NCBI GenBank assembly: GCA_013399015.1
Contig: VWZX01008936.1
Location: 3,242,327 to 3,306,326 of the forward strand
Origin: Galbula dea
Taxonomy: Eukaryota > Chordata > Aves > Piciformes > Galbulidae
Reading direction: 5' to 3'
DNA length: 64,000 nt
Below the pieces are notes generated by a model. That model saw only the letters and a list, made by a program, of their open reading frames with translations. It did not search any database and was not told where the DNA came from. Shown here one piece after another: positions 1-13,900 of the stretch. Every line of letters starts with the position of its first letter. The first letter of the stretch is position 1. The position numbers and the translations under genes were made by a program.

Positions 1-1797
1 GTGGTTGAATATGCCAATACATAGCTGATGATGTTTCATTCAAAAATTCTGCTACAGTTCATCCTGGGAATCATGGTTGTCTTTTCTTAGGTTATAAGAC
101 TAGAGTCCTTTTTTAGTATCAGCTTGTTTAGTCCACTACTTGCTATCCATGATTAATAATGGAGCTGTGTGTGTAATGAATAGACATTATCGGTTTAGTT
201 CTTTAAGTCAAAAAAATGAACCTTTCAAAGTGCCTTACACTTAAAACAAAAATTTTATTCTCCTTATGTATCTCAGCCATGGACCCAGAATTTCTTTCTT
301 GGAATATTCCTGTGAACAAAATGTCAAACATATGGATGTTTTAAAAAGGAAACAAAAAAGGGTGGTAAAATCGTTGAGTCGCATTTCTAATTAGAAGCCA
401 GTTTGAATGTCTTTGGTGATGTTAATGCTACTCACACAGTTGCACTGGCAACTCTTGGCAAATCTTTATTTTTAAAATGGTGACTAGTCTGTGATTATTG
501 CAGGGAACTGACTTGAAAGTTATATTTAATGTTGACAAAAAAGATATGGTTCTATCTAAATGAGGATTGTGAACGTGAACTCCAGGCTCAGATGCATATG
601 CTGGACTTTCACCTTGGTGCTTTCTCCTATGTGGGAAGGAAACCTGGTAATGAGAGAGAGAAGGGAACTGTGACTCAGGCCATCAAGCTGAATGTCCCAT
701 GAAAAATATTTGGGTTTTACTGAGTAAGATGTGTAAATTAGATAACATGGCAGCTGCACAGCTGTAATATGCATAAGTGGTGAATACCTGGTAAAAGAGT
801 GTGACAGATATTTCTCAGGGAGTCTCTGGTCTGATGTATATTCCCAGAAGCATTTTTTTAATATTTCCAAAAAGCAACAAATTACTACTTAACAGAAAGT
901 CTGCACATGGATCACTTGCAAGAAGGAAAAATTGTTAAAGTATTTCAACCAATGTAACGTCTCACTGGTATTTGATGAGGAAGGCCAGCACAGAGAGCTG
1001 AAAGGTTGTCTACTGAAATGAAATCTGTTAAGTACTGGTTTCTTATCACAGCAGGATTCCCAGCTCTGAATTGGTAGTCTTTTTAGGTTGTGCTGTTTTT
1101 ATCCTGTGGGGAAAAGACTTTTTCTAACTCTCTGGTATCATGTGAGCTGTAGATAATAATAAATGTGTAGAATGTACGATGTAAGTAGCTCATCTGGCTC
1201 TACCCACATTCCTCTGTAAAGGAAACATCACAATGACTCCTGGACTGAAAAAGCTGGAAATATGTGCCATTGGAAAAGAAAAAAAAAACCCAAAACCTAA
1301 AGCCAAGCAATAAAAACTGTCTGTAGAATAGAAATAGCATGATTTAGTAACACATACAACAGCTGTTATTTCCAGATTAAAGAGGAAAAGTTATTTGTTG
1401 AGTGTCAAGATGATCAATAGATTGTTTTTACATTACATCAACACAGCTTCTTTTCCAATATGTTGCAGCATTGAATCAACATGTTACAGCTCCTGAATGC
1501 AACCCTGAAGAAAAAAACTTGTTAGGCCCATAGCAATAACCAATATTTTTCTTATCTATGACACCTTTAATTATTGCAGTGAGCAGATGCCCTCAAAACA
1601 TATTCTCTAAAAGCTGGCTTCTACCCTGTACTTTGAGAGAGATGTTAAAAGGCTCTCTTGTTTCTTGTTTCACCTGAGGATTTCTCTGGCTTCTCAGTAC
1701 ATGCAAATTGCCTCAGGGTTGGCTCAGGGTTTTCTTATTGAAAGGGTGTAAGTGATAAAGTCAGCAGCAAACAGCATGTGTTGAAGAGAGAGGGTCA
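1..1797. other. Intergenic, no gene seen
   Basis: AT-rich sequence with scattered short chance frames. In human the 3' end of MTA3 would lie on this side of OXER1. I found no MTA3-like exon, but a 3' UTR could not be recognised by eye. Confidence 0.5.
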
Positions 1798-1935
1798 TGG
1801 AAAAACAGTTTGGAAGGGACCTTATAGATTTGAAAGGACCTCTGGAGGGCATCTGTTCCAATCACCACTAAAAGCAGGGCCAAATTAGAAAAGCTTTCTC
1901 AGAACCAGTTGGGTTGTGCAGTTGGGTTCCCATAG
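1798..1935 (-). mobile_element. CR1 LINE fragment (3' end)
   Basis: The segment reads as the reverse complement of a CR1 tail. It has the TTTGGAAGGGACCT core, then CTCTGGAGGGCATCTGTTCC and AAAGCAGGGCC. It is diverged and lacks the terminal octamer repeats, so it is an old copy. Confidence 0.75.
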
Positions 1936-4200
1936 GAACTTGCTTTTGGAATAAGTGGAAAGTCTGATATTTGATTGCTTGCACAGGCATTCTGAGTACA
2001 GTCTGGATGTTTAAGGTGTATCTAGACAAGAGGAATTGAGCTCCATCTAGAGCATGTTGCAGGAAGATCTTTGTTCAGATTTTCTGGTTTGCTTCTATGA
2101 ATGGTTCCTGCAGGAGAAGGAGGGACTGTGAGAAGTGAGATTAAGAGGAAAAAGGGGCCAGGCTGCTTGTTGCTTTACCTTCATGACCATGTTTTGACCC
2201 ATAGTTGAGTGTATTGGGTTAAATTTTTCCATGACCATTTGAAGAACAACACCTAGATGTCTGAAGTTCTTCTTACTATCCCCAGCCATTAAATTTATCT
2301 ATTTATTTACTGCTGGCATTTTTTGAAGTGATGCCTTCAGGCACGTGATTATTGCCTGCTCTGTGTTAGCTTAGAAACTTTAAATTAACTTTGAACCTTG
2401 GCCAGCTTCATAAGTGATATCATTTGACATTGCTTCATTGACTTGCTGTGTCATCTGTCACTAGAGGGGAGATGATGCATGATTTCTAATGTTTATGAAG
2501 GAAAGAACAGGTCAGCCATATAAAAAAATTGAACAGTTATCTTTACATGAACTGTATGAGAATTCAGATTTCATATCAGATTAATACTGAGTTAATGTCA
2601 TTATTAATTATCAGTGCTAACATTGTAGTATTAATATCAATGCTAACAGAACTGAACGGCAGCATTAGGAAAATACTGTGAAGCTGTATTTGGATCAGCT
2701 AATTATATCAATGGAAGTATAGTCCTGGCTTATTTTCTTCATGACTCGAATTAAATAGAGCATGATAAGTGCTTCCTAAGAGAAACTGGTCTTGCTATTT
2801 AGGTAATAATGCAAACCAGGGACTCAAACCTAACTTCTTACAATCTGCTATTCATTATGTTCTTGCATTGATCATTCTGCACTGGATACAAAGAGAAGCA
2901 AATTTGGATTAAGAATTTAAATTTGGCTTGATTCTAGATTGTGATAATCAAGTCATTAAAAAACTGATTTGATTTTGTTTTCTGGTACCCAAGACAAAAT
3001 TTACACTATGAGAAGCCAGTTTCTGATCTTAGCATTTGAGTGTCAGTCTGGGGTGGTCCCGTGACTTCAAAGCCCTGCTCCCCCTTTTTCTGCTAGCACT
3101 CCATCTCTTCACTTCTTCTCTCACTTTATTTTCCTGTCTTCTGCTTCACAGTTCAGTGCCTCTTTTTTGATATACATCCTGTGCTTGGACCAGCCTTTCA
3201 TTTTGTATGTCAAGCTCATAAACTACATTATTGAAAGTGCTTCTCAAAATCTATTATACCTTGGTTTTCATCTCATACTTCTATTCCATAAATGAAAATC
3301 TGAATTCATTGAAGATAATTAAAAAAATCCCATTGGCTTCCTGAGGAGCACATTTAATTTTCTGCATCTGTAAAGACTGAAAAGTATTTGGGACACAGAC
3401 AATTGGATAAATTTCCAGTACCTACAGTGGTGCACTGGTCAGGTTTTTAATTTTTTAAAGTTCTTAGCTCTTCTAAAAATATCTTTCCACTGCCTCTAAA
3501 TGAAAGCTGAATTCCTCTGAGTTTGGGACTTCAGAGGTAATAACAGTTACATTCTTATTCAGCCTACCTACTATCAGCAATTTAGCTAAGGTCTCTATCA
3601 AGAACTGAGTCATGCTAGATTTCTTCTGTAATGGGTATGTGGAGAGAAGCAGTCTGACGAGACAGGTCTGCTTCTCTATGATACATGTCATCCTCTGGAT
3701 GTGTTACTGTCTCCCCAGTGACTACAGTGGGGTTTGTGCTGACTAGACTCCAAGTTTGGGCAACTCATATTTCATCTGAAACCTTAACATCCCAGAAAAT
3801 CAAACAAAGCATTAGCTGAATACATACAAAATTACATGAAGCCAGTTCAGAACTCAGAGGCCACTTGTGTTGCCCAGAATTTTACCTGCTTGAAAAAGAC
3901 TATAAATGTTAAGCAAGGATTCCCTCATACTCCTCTTTCCTGGAATACTGTGTCATGGTGTCTAATTGTATCCAAACCACACATGCATCCATGATGCTGT
4001 ATTGTAGCCAGAAGCACCTTTTAAATTAACTAAATAAAGTTCAGGAGTAACAGAGAGATGCAAACATGACTCTGAAGTAGTCCTACTGTGATAAGATTAA
4101 TGTTTTGAGAGATTGCAGTCTTTGTTCTACATTTCTTGAGGACTCTCATTTTCATCTTCTAGTAGGTGTAGGGGGTTTTTTTCTTTTTTTTTGCATCTGT
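1936..4200. other. Intergenic, no gene seen
   Basis: No splice-bounded coding segment, RNA gene or further repeat is recognisable between the CR1 piece and the receptor pseudogene. Confidence 0.5.
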
Positions 4201-4985
4201 TTATGGACCCTGGACTTTAAAAGCAATGTATGCTTGTTCAGACACATTTTTTAGGTATGTAGAGGCAATTGAAACATGAAATAAGCTGACTACAGTACCA
4301 ATAGTATCTGTAGTGCTTTCCTCAGTGCCAGTCAGAACAAACAGAAGAGCAGGAAAGAATCCGGTGATATATTTAACAATGAACAAAGAATAATGCCTAT
4401 TGACATTTTATAGTTCTTTGAACTGTGTTCCTTTCAGGCAGCTGCTTCAGTTTGAAGATGATGCAGAAAATAGTGAAGGAAATGCCTAAAAAGGATTAAA
4501 AAATAAGAAGAAATTAAAGCATTATGCCATACAACTGCTGCTTGTATCTTGTATCATATTGGTCAGGTATGTAATTTTGACAAGATTTGTCATAATGTAA
4601 AGCATTCATGGCAATGACATGGAGGTTCAGCAGCACTGTAGTAAATGCTACTTTCTGTAGCATAAAGTATTGATGTTTTATTCAACTGGTGGTGCAGATG
4701 AACCACTTTAAATAACTAATCTAATGTGATGACAGCCAGAAATGCAATACTCCCTGTCCTGTTCAGTGGCAACATAAATAGATTAAAACTGCAGAGAAGT
4801 TGTTTGAAAATCCAATATTCTCTTTTCAGGTTATACTGCATATGAAATGACAGACTAAACATGAGGAAGAAATCAGCAACAATTATGCTGAATAGATATA
4901 TGGTGCTTGAACTCCAGCTCTTCCTATAAAAGCTCAAAGCAATTCCACTGTCAAGCACAGGGTCAAGAATTCTCAAAAGTGTATA
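4201..4985 (-). pseudogene. OXER1: Decayed OXER1-like (oxoeicosanoid receptor) GPCR pseudogene
   Basis: OXER1 is a single-exon, seven-helix receptor for 5-oxo-ETE, and in human it lies just downstream of HAAO on the same strand, as here. Read 5' to 3' on the minus strand, frame one covers TM2-TM3 with SSSTIYLFSIIVADFFLM and CSFNLFMLPLNRTGS. These match the human segments SNTVFLVSLVAADFLL and CKVNLFMLSTNRTAS, as I recall them. A TAG at 4718-4716 replaces the Arg of the D/N-R-Y motif, and KVVHLHHQLNKTS continues after it. A frameshift near 4650 leads to an ECL2-like KSC segment and a TM5-like stretch with TAA stops at 4516-4514 and 4498-4496 and a TAG at 4399-4397. A second frameshift restores TM6 (FFPALLF) and TM7 (LFHVSIASTYLKNV). 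There the D/NPxxY motif has become SEQAY. TM1 is partly deleted. A related HCAR or GPR31 origin is possible, but position favours OXER1. Confidence 0.82.
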
Positions 4986-7578
4986 ATGTCCACTTGCCAT
5001 TTTAATCATTGCTGCAGTTCTGGACATTTTCCTGGCCTTGTTGTTGCTGTTGCTCAAATCCTGCTGTCCACAGTGAGTTCATAAATTGAGCTGTTTTTCT
5101 AGCCAAGGTTAGACTGAATGGTTTCTTAGCATAACCCATGCCTACAATGTACAGCAGCATTTCTCTTTCATGGCAAATTTCAGAACTGATACAGAAGTTT
5201 GCTAATAGAAAAGTTTGCATCATCCTGCAAAGATTTATCAGGTTTAATAGGATGGCTTCATCTGCAGCAGTTCTGACTTCCTTTGAACTGTTGTTCTCTC
5301 ATTATATTTTAGATAAAAAGTGCTATGGTAATTCTTGATGCAACTTCCACTCATGAAAGATAGTTACAGCTTACACAAATTTCTCAAACATGTAAAAACC
5401 CCTTTTTCCATTTACTCACAACTGTCTGTGGATAACACCAGGCTAAATGAAGCACATTTACAGTTCAGCTGAAATGTGTGATTTGCAAACCAAGATAGTG
5501 GATGTAAAAATGCAATAATAACTTCAGAACTAGGCTCCACATGTGTTTATATTGGGTGCTCAAACATTTAAAATTAATCTTAGGAAAAGTTTGGACACAA
5601 AGTGCAATTCTTTTTGGTTTTGGTCAGTCATTGCAGAAGCATGAACATGTGCATTTATAGAACATGTTAAAAAAAATGGGGTGGCATCCAGAACATTTTG
5701 TAATAGTAGCGCCCTACTTTATATTCCTAATATTCTTCTTTCTTCTCCCAGTATTGCTAATTTGGAAGTAGTTATGAAGAAATATACTACCCTGGAGTAT
5801 TGGGAAATGCAAGTATTAAGACATGTAAAACCTGAAATTTCTATTCCTCTTCTTCCAGTATTGACAATAAAAGGGTGACCCTAATTAACACAGGAAGTTA
5901 AAGGAGATCCTTCATAGCACCAGTCAATAAGATGAATTTTGTGCACACAAATCCCTATGAAACTTTTTGAATGTCATGAATGTCAAGTTGTCCTCTTAAT
6001 TGAAATGTGTTTGGTTGTGAGAGAGTGAGGGGGTGACAGTGACCCAAATCACTTGTTGATTTAAATTTCATAGTTGCAATGCATAAGGAAATTAAATTAT
6101 AAAAATGTAAATCTCATTGAAAGCACATGATAATCCAGTGGGATATGACAAATATCTCATATCTAGTTGGTTAGCTGGGTTGTATCTGGCACATTCCTCC
6201 ACCTGTACTAATGCCCAGAGTAAAGTTGGGTTAGGTGTTAGGTTTCAATTTATTTGTTTGCATGTATTTTGTGAAGAGGGGGCAAAGAGGAACTTATATT
6301 TTTCTTGGAGCTTTAAGGAGTGATTTCTTTTTTTTTTTTTTTTATCCTGAGTTCTTTATCTTGTGACATACTTTCCTCTGTGACATTTATGCCTCCCCGA
6401 TATCCTCTTTCAGAACTCTTATCTGCAAGAGACCACAAAAGAAGAGGTCACTGCAGGAAGATCTATCTTAGCTGAATCTCTCTCAAAAAGGAGAAAAATT
6501 CAGGAATGTGAATGAATGTGGAGAGACAATGACTACTTCTCCTGTTTAGGGCCTGCCAGAAGAGGTTAGGTCCTCACTGCAGTCTAAGACATCTTTACCT
6601 ACTGTCATGTTACCAAGTCACAACCTATGTGCTGCTAAAATGCAAAGAAATCTTGTGGCAGTTAAATATTGTGAGAGAATAAGACATGCAGCTGTGTTCA
6701 ACTGTTTCAACCACTATTGCCTCAGAGTCAATATGTTTTTCATATTTGTTCAAATGTGTGGTTTTGGGCTGTAGGTTTGGAGCCCATACTCTCCAAATGC
6801 ACTTGCACATCCTGTCTCGCTTTGCTACACTTTGAGCCCCTCCTGTCCAAGCAGAGACATGCTGAGTACTTGCTTGGTTTTTATTAGGCTTTTGCTTGAG
6901 AAAGGAAACAGGATTATTGGACTGTGGCTTGGCTGTATATAACCACTGTTTAGTTCTTGTTCCATTATTACAACTGTTTACATTAATTGAATTTTTAATA
7001 AAAGCCCAAGCAATTCACACAGCAGTTGCTCTCTGAGGCTAGTCAGTCTGGAGTCATCATGCAACTTTGTGTCTTTTTTATTTGTTACCTGCTGTTTTGT
7101 TTTGCTTTGCTTTCTATAGGTGCCCAAGAGAGAAATAACTGTGTTTTCTTCCCCATTTAGTTTGTTTTTGGAGGAATTGTACAGCCTTCTGATCATTCTA
7201 GTACTTCCTCGGTGAGTTTCTCCTCAGTGATTGTGGTGCAAGAAGTATAATATGCTTTTTTAACTGCTGACTTCTGGTTGCTTGTTGTAGTCTATTCTCT
7301 GTTTTCTGCTATTCATTCTGCCCATGATTCCATTGATTTTTCTACCTCCCCTTTCTAAATTAGACTTTGGCTAATGCAGACTTCTCAAGCCTCTTTTATT
7401 CTGCCCTGTGAGACTCTGAGCACTAATCAGTTTGAGAGTTGACAGGTTCTTATTTCTTTTAAGTGCTCCTTCTTATCAGAGCATTACACAAAAACCATTA
7501 GACAGAATGTTATATTCCCTTTTTTCTCTTTTATTTTCTTTGTTGGGGGGGGAGGAGTGGAGTGGGAAGGGGAGAGAA
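4986..7578. other. Intergenic, no gene seen
   Basis: It may contain the lost N-terminal part of the OXER1 pseudogene up to about 5.2 kb, but I could not align it. The rest is AT-rich with a T16 run at 6328-6343. Confidence 0.5.
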
Positions 7579-7909
7579 AGTGAGGTTATAGTAAGGTGGA
7601 GCTTGGTCTCTTCTCCCAGGTAACAAGTGATAGGACAAGAGGAAATGGCTTCAAGTTGCGCCAGGGGAGGTTCACATTAGATACTAGGAACAATTTCTTC
7701 ACTGAGAGGGTTATCAGGCACTGGACTGGGCTGCTCAGGAGGTGTTGGAATCACTGTCTCTGCAATTATTCAAAAAACATGAAGATGTGGTAGCTGGGGA
7801 CATGGTTTAGTGATGGGCATGGTAGTGTTGAGTGGGCTGTTGCACTGTATGATCTTGGAGGTCTTTTCCACCCCTTATGGTTCTATGATTTTATGATTTT
7901 ATAATTCTA
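7579..7909 (+). mobile_element. CR1 LINE fragment with ORF2 C-terminus and 3' tail
   Basis: The translation from about 7600 gives GLFSQVTSDRTRGNGFKLRQ and then RHWTGLLRR, the conserved C-terminal end of the CR1 ORF2 reverse-transcriptase protein. The frame is then lost. The 3' part has the usual CTTGGAGGTCTTTTCCACC and ends in degenerate TTCTATGAT-type repeats at about 7880-7909. The copy is 5'-truncated, as most CR1 copies are. Confidence 0.95.
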
Positions 7910-10900
7910 AGAGTGAAGCATGTGCAAGTATCTGGAGTTCCTAGAATGCAAAGTGATCCTAGGGCACATGACCCTTGCCAGTATTTGACTCTGTGGGTTT
8001 GCACCCTACTGAGCCCTGTGCACATCTTGGGGCTTCTTCATCTGTGCACTTCTCCATTTATTTTTCTGCACAGAAAGTCCCAGAACATCTTTGGAAGTTC
8101 ACCTTTATTCTTCTAAGGCCTTCAGCTGGTCTGGATCTGTCTGTGAGTTTCCTGGCCCTGTATATCACAGCAAACTATAACATGTTCCTGAGTTTGCTTT
8201 CACATTATTTGTTAGATTTTTAAAATTTTAATTACCCCTACATCAGTTTCAGAAAGCTCAGTGTTATTACTTCAGTTTCTCTAAATATTTATATATTTAG
8301 CTGTGCTGTGTTGTCTCTTGAGAAACCAGCAGACTTCTAATCATAAGCTTCAACATCTAAGCTGCCAAATATTGCTAGATGGTAGGTGGGAAAATATTAA
8401 AGCACAATCTCATAACAGTCTTTCTGGTACTGACAATATATAACCACTTACTGAAAATCATTATCTTCCTGTAACAGTATCTTCACATACCAGTGACTCA
8501 TGAAGATGGCTTTCTCAAAGATGAGGATGACTTAGGACAAAGATCTTCATGCAGATGCAATTACTTCAATTTATTTATCTAAAGAAAGTATTAAGTAACC
8601 ACTGATGAGACTTTATCAGTACTGAATACTGAAGGTTTGGTCTATACACAGTTTTTCTCCTGGCATGAGTGTTTCTCCTAGGTATGACTTTTAATCTCTT
8701 CCTACTCAGTTATTCCTGGTGAAGCATTATTTGAATAAAATTGTACTGGTATAATTTAATTTGCTTCTCATATAGTAATTAGTCTACAGTAGAGTTGTGT
8801 TTGCATCGATACTAATGGATCTGAGTAGAACAATTTTTCTATGCACAGGCAAGCCCTAAAATATCTATTTCCCCTAACATGTAATGTCTTTGATGATACT
8901 GCTAGTGTTCTGAGAACATTAAAGGAAGCTAACTGGTTTTAACTATTTAGTCCTACTGTCTTTCCTTATGTGCTATGAAAAAGGCCACCTGATGATAATA
9001 AAAATCCTTCTCAGCTTTTAAAATTATGATTTTTTTTCACTTTAAGTCCTGAATATTTAAAAAATAAATTAGCCCTCCAAACCCAAATTCAAGTTAATTC
9101 CACTCTAAAGGAGCTGAGCTTTTTCAGTACTATAAAATGAAAAAAGATTATAGGAACATAAATGAGTGAAGTAGTCTGAATTTTACAAGTATACTCCAAA
9201 CTCCCTATTTTCTCTTCAAAAATATTTTTTAGTCATGTTTTTTCTCAGTGGGCTGTGCAGACAGAAGGGCTCAGTAGAAATACATTTTCCACACATCAAG
9301 GTTGTGCCTGAACTACCTTTTCTGCATTCAGGGAGAATTTTAAAAACTGAGATTGCCTGAATTGAGACCTTGGCGTAATACTTTGACAACAGCAGGTTTT
9401 TTTAATAGAACTGATCATGGACTTCATTTATTCTTTTTTGAAGAATAATTGAGACATTTGCCTCTTGGCTCTGTTTGAAGAAGCTAATTTGCATTCCTAT
9501 CTCTTCTTGCAGGATTTGTTCCTCCTCTGTTAAGCTCTTGCTTAATAGACACTGAATATTGTCTTCACACTGTAAGTGTGAGAGCAGTACTCTTTAGCAG
9601 CTGACGAGACTGGGTAATGTTTAGCAGGTCACAAGATGTCTGTACTGAAGATAGGAAAGGATCTCTCTCAGTGTCACATTCTTACTCATAAGAAACTTCT
9701 TTCCAAGGGACACTGTCATCTGTGGTATGGTTTAGCATGTTTGGATGTTCAATACAATACTAGATGTTTGAAGGTTAATATTGCATATAGGCATCCTGAT
9801 AGTAAATCTGTGCAGAGTTTTGAAATAAAAAAAGAAATACATTCTAATATACCACAGAGTAGGCAACTAGGTAAGCCTGGTGGAAGGTCCTCATGGTTTC
9901 ATGCAGATTCTTCCACGTTTCCTTATGATGATTTATAATTATATGGGCCTATATTTTCTTTGCTCCTAATGTATGATTGATAGCAGCATGGTTTTGTCTG
10001 CTGCTTGGGGCAGCATATAGATCTGCAGGTCTTACAACCCTAGCTGCAGCTCAGCTTTCCATTTCTGTTGAATCAAGCACTTTTAGGGGCCTGTGGTTCA
10101 AAAAACCAATGCATAGCTGAAAAAGAACTATAGTGTAGGCTGGTCTTTCTAAAATTACTTTGTTATTTTCCTTTTCAAATGCAACTTCCAATCGTGTGCC
10201 TAATCTGTGTCTTCAAGTTGCACCTTGTGAGCTGATAACTGACCCCTGCACCCTTTCCCCTCCCACACACCTTGCATTCTAGTTCCTCCGTTGTTCCATC
10301 TGGCAACATTCCCTATAATAAGAATTGATAACTGTCTAACACAAATGAGAAGGGAAAATATATTTTAGTGGAGATGGGCTACTGAATGTATAACAGTGTC
10401 AGGAACTTTCAGTCTCTGATGTTGGATTTTTATGCTGTATGAGAAGAGCAGCATAGCATCAGAACTGCTACTCCTAATTATATAATATGAATCCCAAGCT
10501 TGTTCAAAATTCAAGGATTACACACTGCCAGAAGAAACTCTCTTTTCTGTAGACTGAAGCTTTTTGGCAACAGAGTCTGAAGAAAGAAGCACTTACTGTC
10601 TGTGATCTCATCAGTACAGCAGGGAGATGGACAGAAAAGGCATTTTTACAGTGTCTCTGCCAAGGGGTGAGATAATTTATTGCTTTTAGCTCTAAAAAAC
10701 TTTCAAGATACAAAAATTTCAAATATATGCAAACTAAGTATGAAGTTTAGAAAAGTTAACAAATATTGACTGGATGGCTAAGCAGTAACAATGTTATAGA
10801 GCACGCTTCATGGAAAATTCACAGGTGGGTGACCAGCTTGACTTCTTGGTTGCAGCAGTGTAAAAAAAAGACTTAGAAATTATTCACTGAGCATTTAGCA

Positions 10901-13900
10901 ACAGGTTGTAAAATATTGCTAAGAAGATCTACAAGCTATTATTTTTATAATTTTACTGTCATTCCTCCAGGAAGTAACAAGAAATGCTGTACAATATCTG
11001 TGGTAAAAAGCTATCACTATCCTATGATCTCACGAGTTTAAAAGCACAGAAACCAGTGTGTTAGAAAGGAAATAATCTTATCTCTATTCCACAGCAGAGA
11101 ACTGAAAGTGAGGTTTATGTAAATGACATAAGGAAAATCTTTGGCAGAGCTGATCACCTGTTAAGTGAGGTCTTGGAGAATATCAGAACTGCTTCTTATA
11201 GAATCCTTATACAGGAAAAGCCAGGCATGTGTTTACCTTTATTCATATTAGTTCTGAACAGCATTTAAGCTATTAATAACTCAATAACTTCCAAGGTCAC
11301 TCTTTCATAAATACTGACAAATCATCTAGATGTGTTAAGAAACCTGATTTTTTAGTGAGACTTCAGATCAAAGCCTTATAAAGTAAGTTATTTTAAAAGG
11401 CTATTTTGTGGAGTTATGCATAATAAAATTACCTGCAAAAACATCTTACAGAAACCCCAGAATTTTAAGTGACTTAAAAGATATTTTTTATTTATATATA
11501 AATGAGTGAGGAAATTCCTACTGGACCTTTTTATTTATTACCTAATATTGCTTGATTTAAAGCCTGCAAAGCATGTAAGTCAAATTTCTGATTTGACCAA
11601 GTGGCATAGAACACACATATGATGTATTTAGAATTGGCCAAGGCTCATCTTGGTGTGAAGAGTGCCGTAAATTACTTTGGATTAAAAAATCAGCAGAGGA
11701 AGTGAAAAATCATTACTACCAGAACAAGAACAATAAAACATTAATGCTCTGTGTAAAGATTGATGGGTAATTGAGAAGTTGATTTGTAAAAGTCACCAGT
11801 ACCACAGGGCATGAATTTATTAAGAGTATGAAAGAAGGCAGAGTGAAAAAATTAGCTCGTACTTTAATCAATAGAAATGGAAAATAAACAGCTCAATATT
11901 TGTAGGTTTCTTTCAATGAAACTTTAGTTTGAGGGTAATTGCTTCTGCAAAAACCCCCAAAGACTTTTACTGTTTAAAAACCAACTTCCCCCAATCCTGA
12001 TCTCTCCAAGAAGCTGAAGACAGATAACAATGGGTTCAGAGGCAGATGGAGAGGGCTTGACACTTCATCTTCTTTCTGATAATAAAATATATAAGGATAT
12101 GGATGGAAAATTGGTGCATTTTCTTGTTCCCCTTCTTTTTCTGCAGGATTTTCATTTTCTTATGTGTATTATGTGTAGTACCTTACACAAACAAATAAAT
12201 TGTCAACTCCAGAGTGGAACTCATGCAAACATAAACAGGAGAAGTATGGCCCTAGATTTGGAAACTCTTAGTGGCTAGGATCACACCTTCACATCTGTTT
12301 CTTCACAGGCACCCTGACTGAGATCCTGACCACTCCTGTGTTATACAAGCTAATAATAATAGGAAAGAAGTAAAAGGCCCAACAACTTCAGTGAAAACAA
12401 TTGGCTAAAAGTCAGCAATCAGTTGACCAGTGCAGAAAGTCCAAGGATTAAAATTGCAACTGAATTGCAACAGGCTTAAAATATATCCTATTTTGAGAGA
12501 TGATTTTGAGTCACACAGATAAGAAGGTACAGGGATACTGACCACTGTGTATTTCTGTGTACTGTTTCCACTGTTGATCTGAAATAAGAAACTTACTTGA
12601 TAAAAGTCCATGTGCAAAATTATAATCTTGGAAGCTGCCAAACCAACAGTCTTCATACCACTGCCGGAGGTAACATGCATTTCTTCTTCTACCTAGCCAG
12701 TATGCTTATATTTAACTCCTATCTAAAAGCACTGAAATACAGTGTAAGGAAGATATTTTGTCCTCTTGCTCATTTATGGTTTACTGCAAGATGCTGAGCT
12801 TTGCTGGGAACTGGTGGGTGTCTTTAGTTCCCACTAGTTTTGCTGAAAATTTTGTGTAGATATTTCACAAGAATGCCTGCCATTTTGTGGAGACAAACTC
12901 TTGAGTCCTTCACCTCTCCTCTGAGGTTCTGTGAAACACTTCAAGATGATCAAATGCATGGATTTGAGGCTTCAAAGGAACCCAGAGACTTCCACGTATC
13001 TAATTGTTACTTAACTTCCCTCACAGCAAGCTTATTTCTGTGTCTTGGTGTTTCTGTGACTGGGTTTCATCTAGATATAGGCTAAATCTAAAAAAAAACT
13101 TTCAGTGCCTGAGAGGAAAGAAGAAAAAATCACTTAGCCTTGGAAAAACCTCAGATTCAGACACCAGTTCCCTCTTTGGCCTGAGAACAAGTAGAAATTA
13201 TCACTCTTTTCTAAGAATGCTTGACATGACTGTTTCTGCCTGTCATACAGAAAATAATTTTAAATGACCAGTTCCTACTTCAATACCATTTATAGTTCTT
13301 ATTAGCAGGGTTTTTTGTGTTTATATTAAGGAGTATTCATTATTGTAATTTATCTCCCAAGAGTCTTTGTATTCAGTATACATCAAGTTTTTACAGCTTG
13401 TGGATTATATGATCTTTCTGAAAACCTAAGTATTTTAAAAATGTAAATGTGTGGTATATGTCTCCATAATGTAATGATCAGGTTATTATGAAGAATAATG
13501 TAATTATTAGGGTTTTTTAGACAATAAATCAAATAAAATGAGACTTGGTGAGAAGAGGTACAGTATTTTCCTAGACTAGGGAAAAAAACATTAGGGGTGC
13601 TGTTAGGAGCTCTAGACAGTAGAAATATAAGGAACAAGTTAGTTGTAGCAAAGGAACGAACTAGTGGTATTAGCTTTCTAGAAACTAGCTTGCTTTCTGT
13701 ATAGTAAATGAAAGGTTGGTACCACAGAGAAAAGAACTAGCATATGAATATAAAATTTTCAAACTCTTTAATCTGTAGGAAAAATGTATAAGGAGTTAAT
13801 CTGAATGAATACAGTGTTCTTGTGTAATACAAACATTAATGCAACACATTTTTGTTGCTTATAACAGTGGTAGTAAAACAGATTGTTGCATTGCTGTTGC

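Noticed and set aside
1..4200. Possible 3' end of MTA3 on the plus strand, expected from human gene order
   Set aside because: I found no exon-like segment or MTA-type protein sequence here. A 3' UTR cannot be excluded but has no visible support.
5002..5223. 73-codon minus frame beside the OXER1 pseudogene as its N-terminus
   Set aside because: It does not resemble a receptor N-terminus or TM1, and its Gln-rich end is a CAG/CAA-type repeat (about 5037-5055). It is more likely a chance frame.
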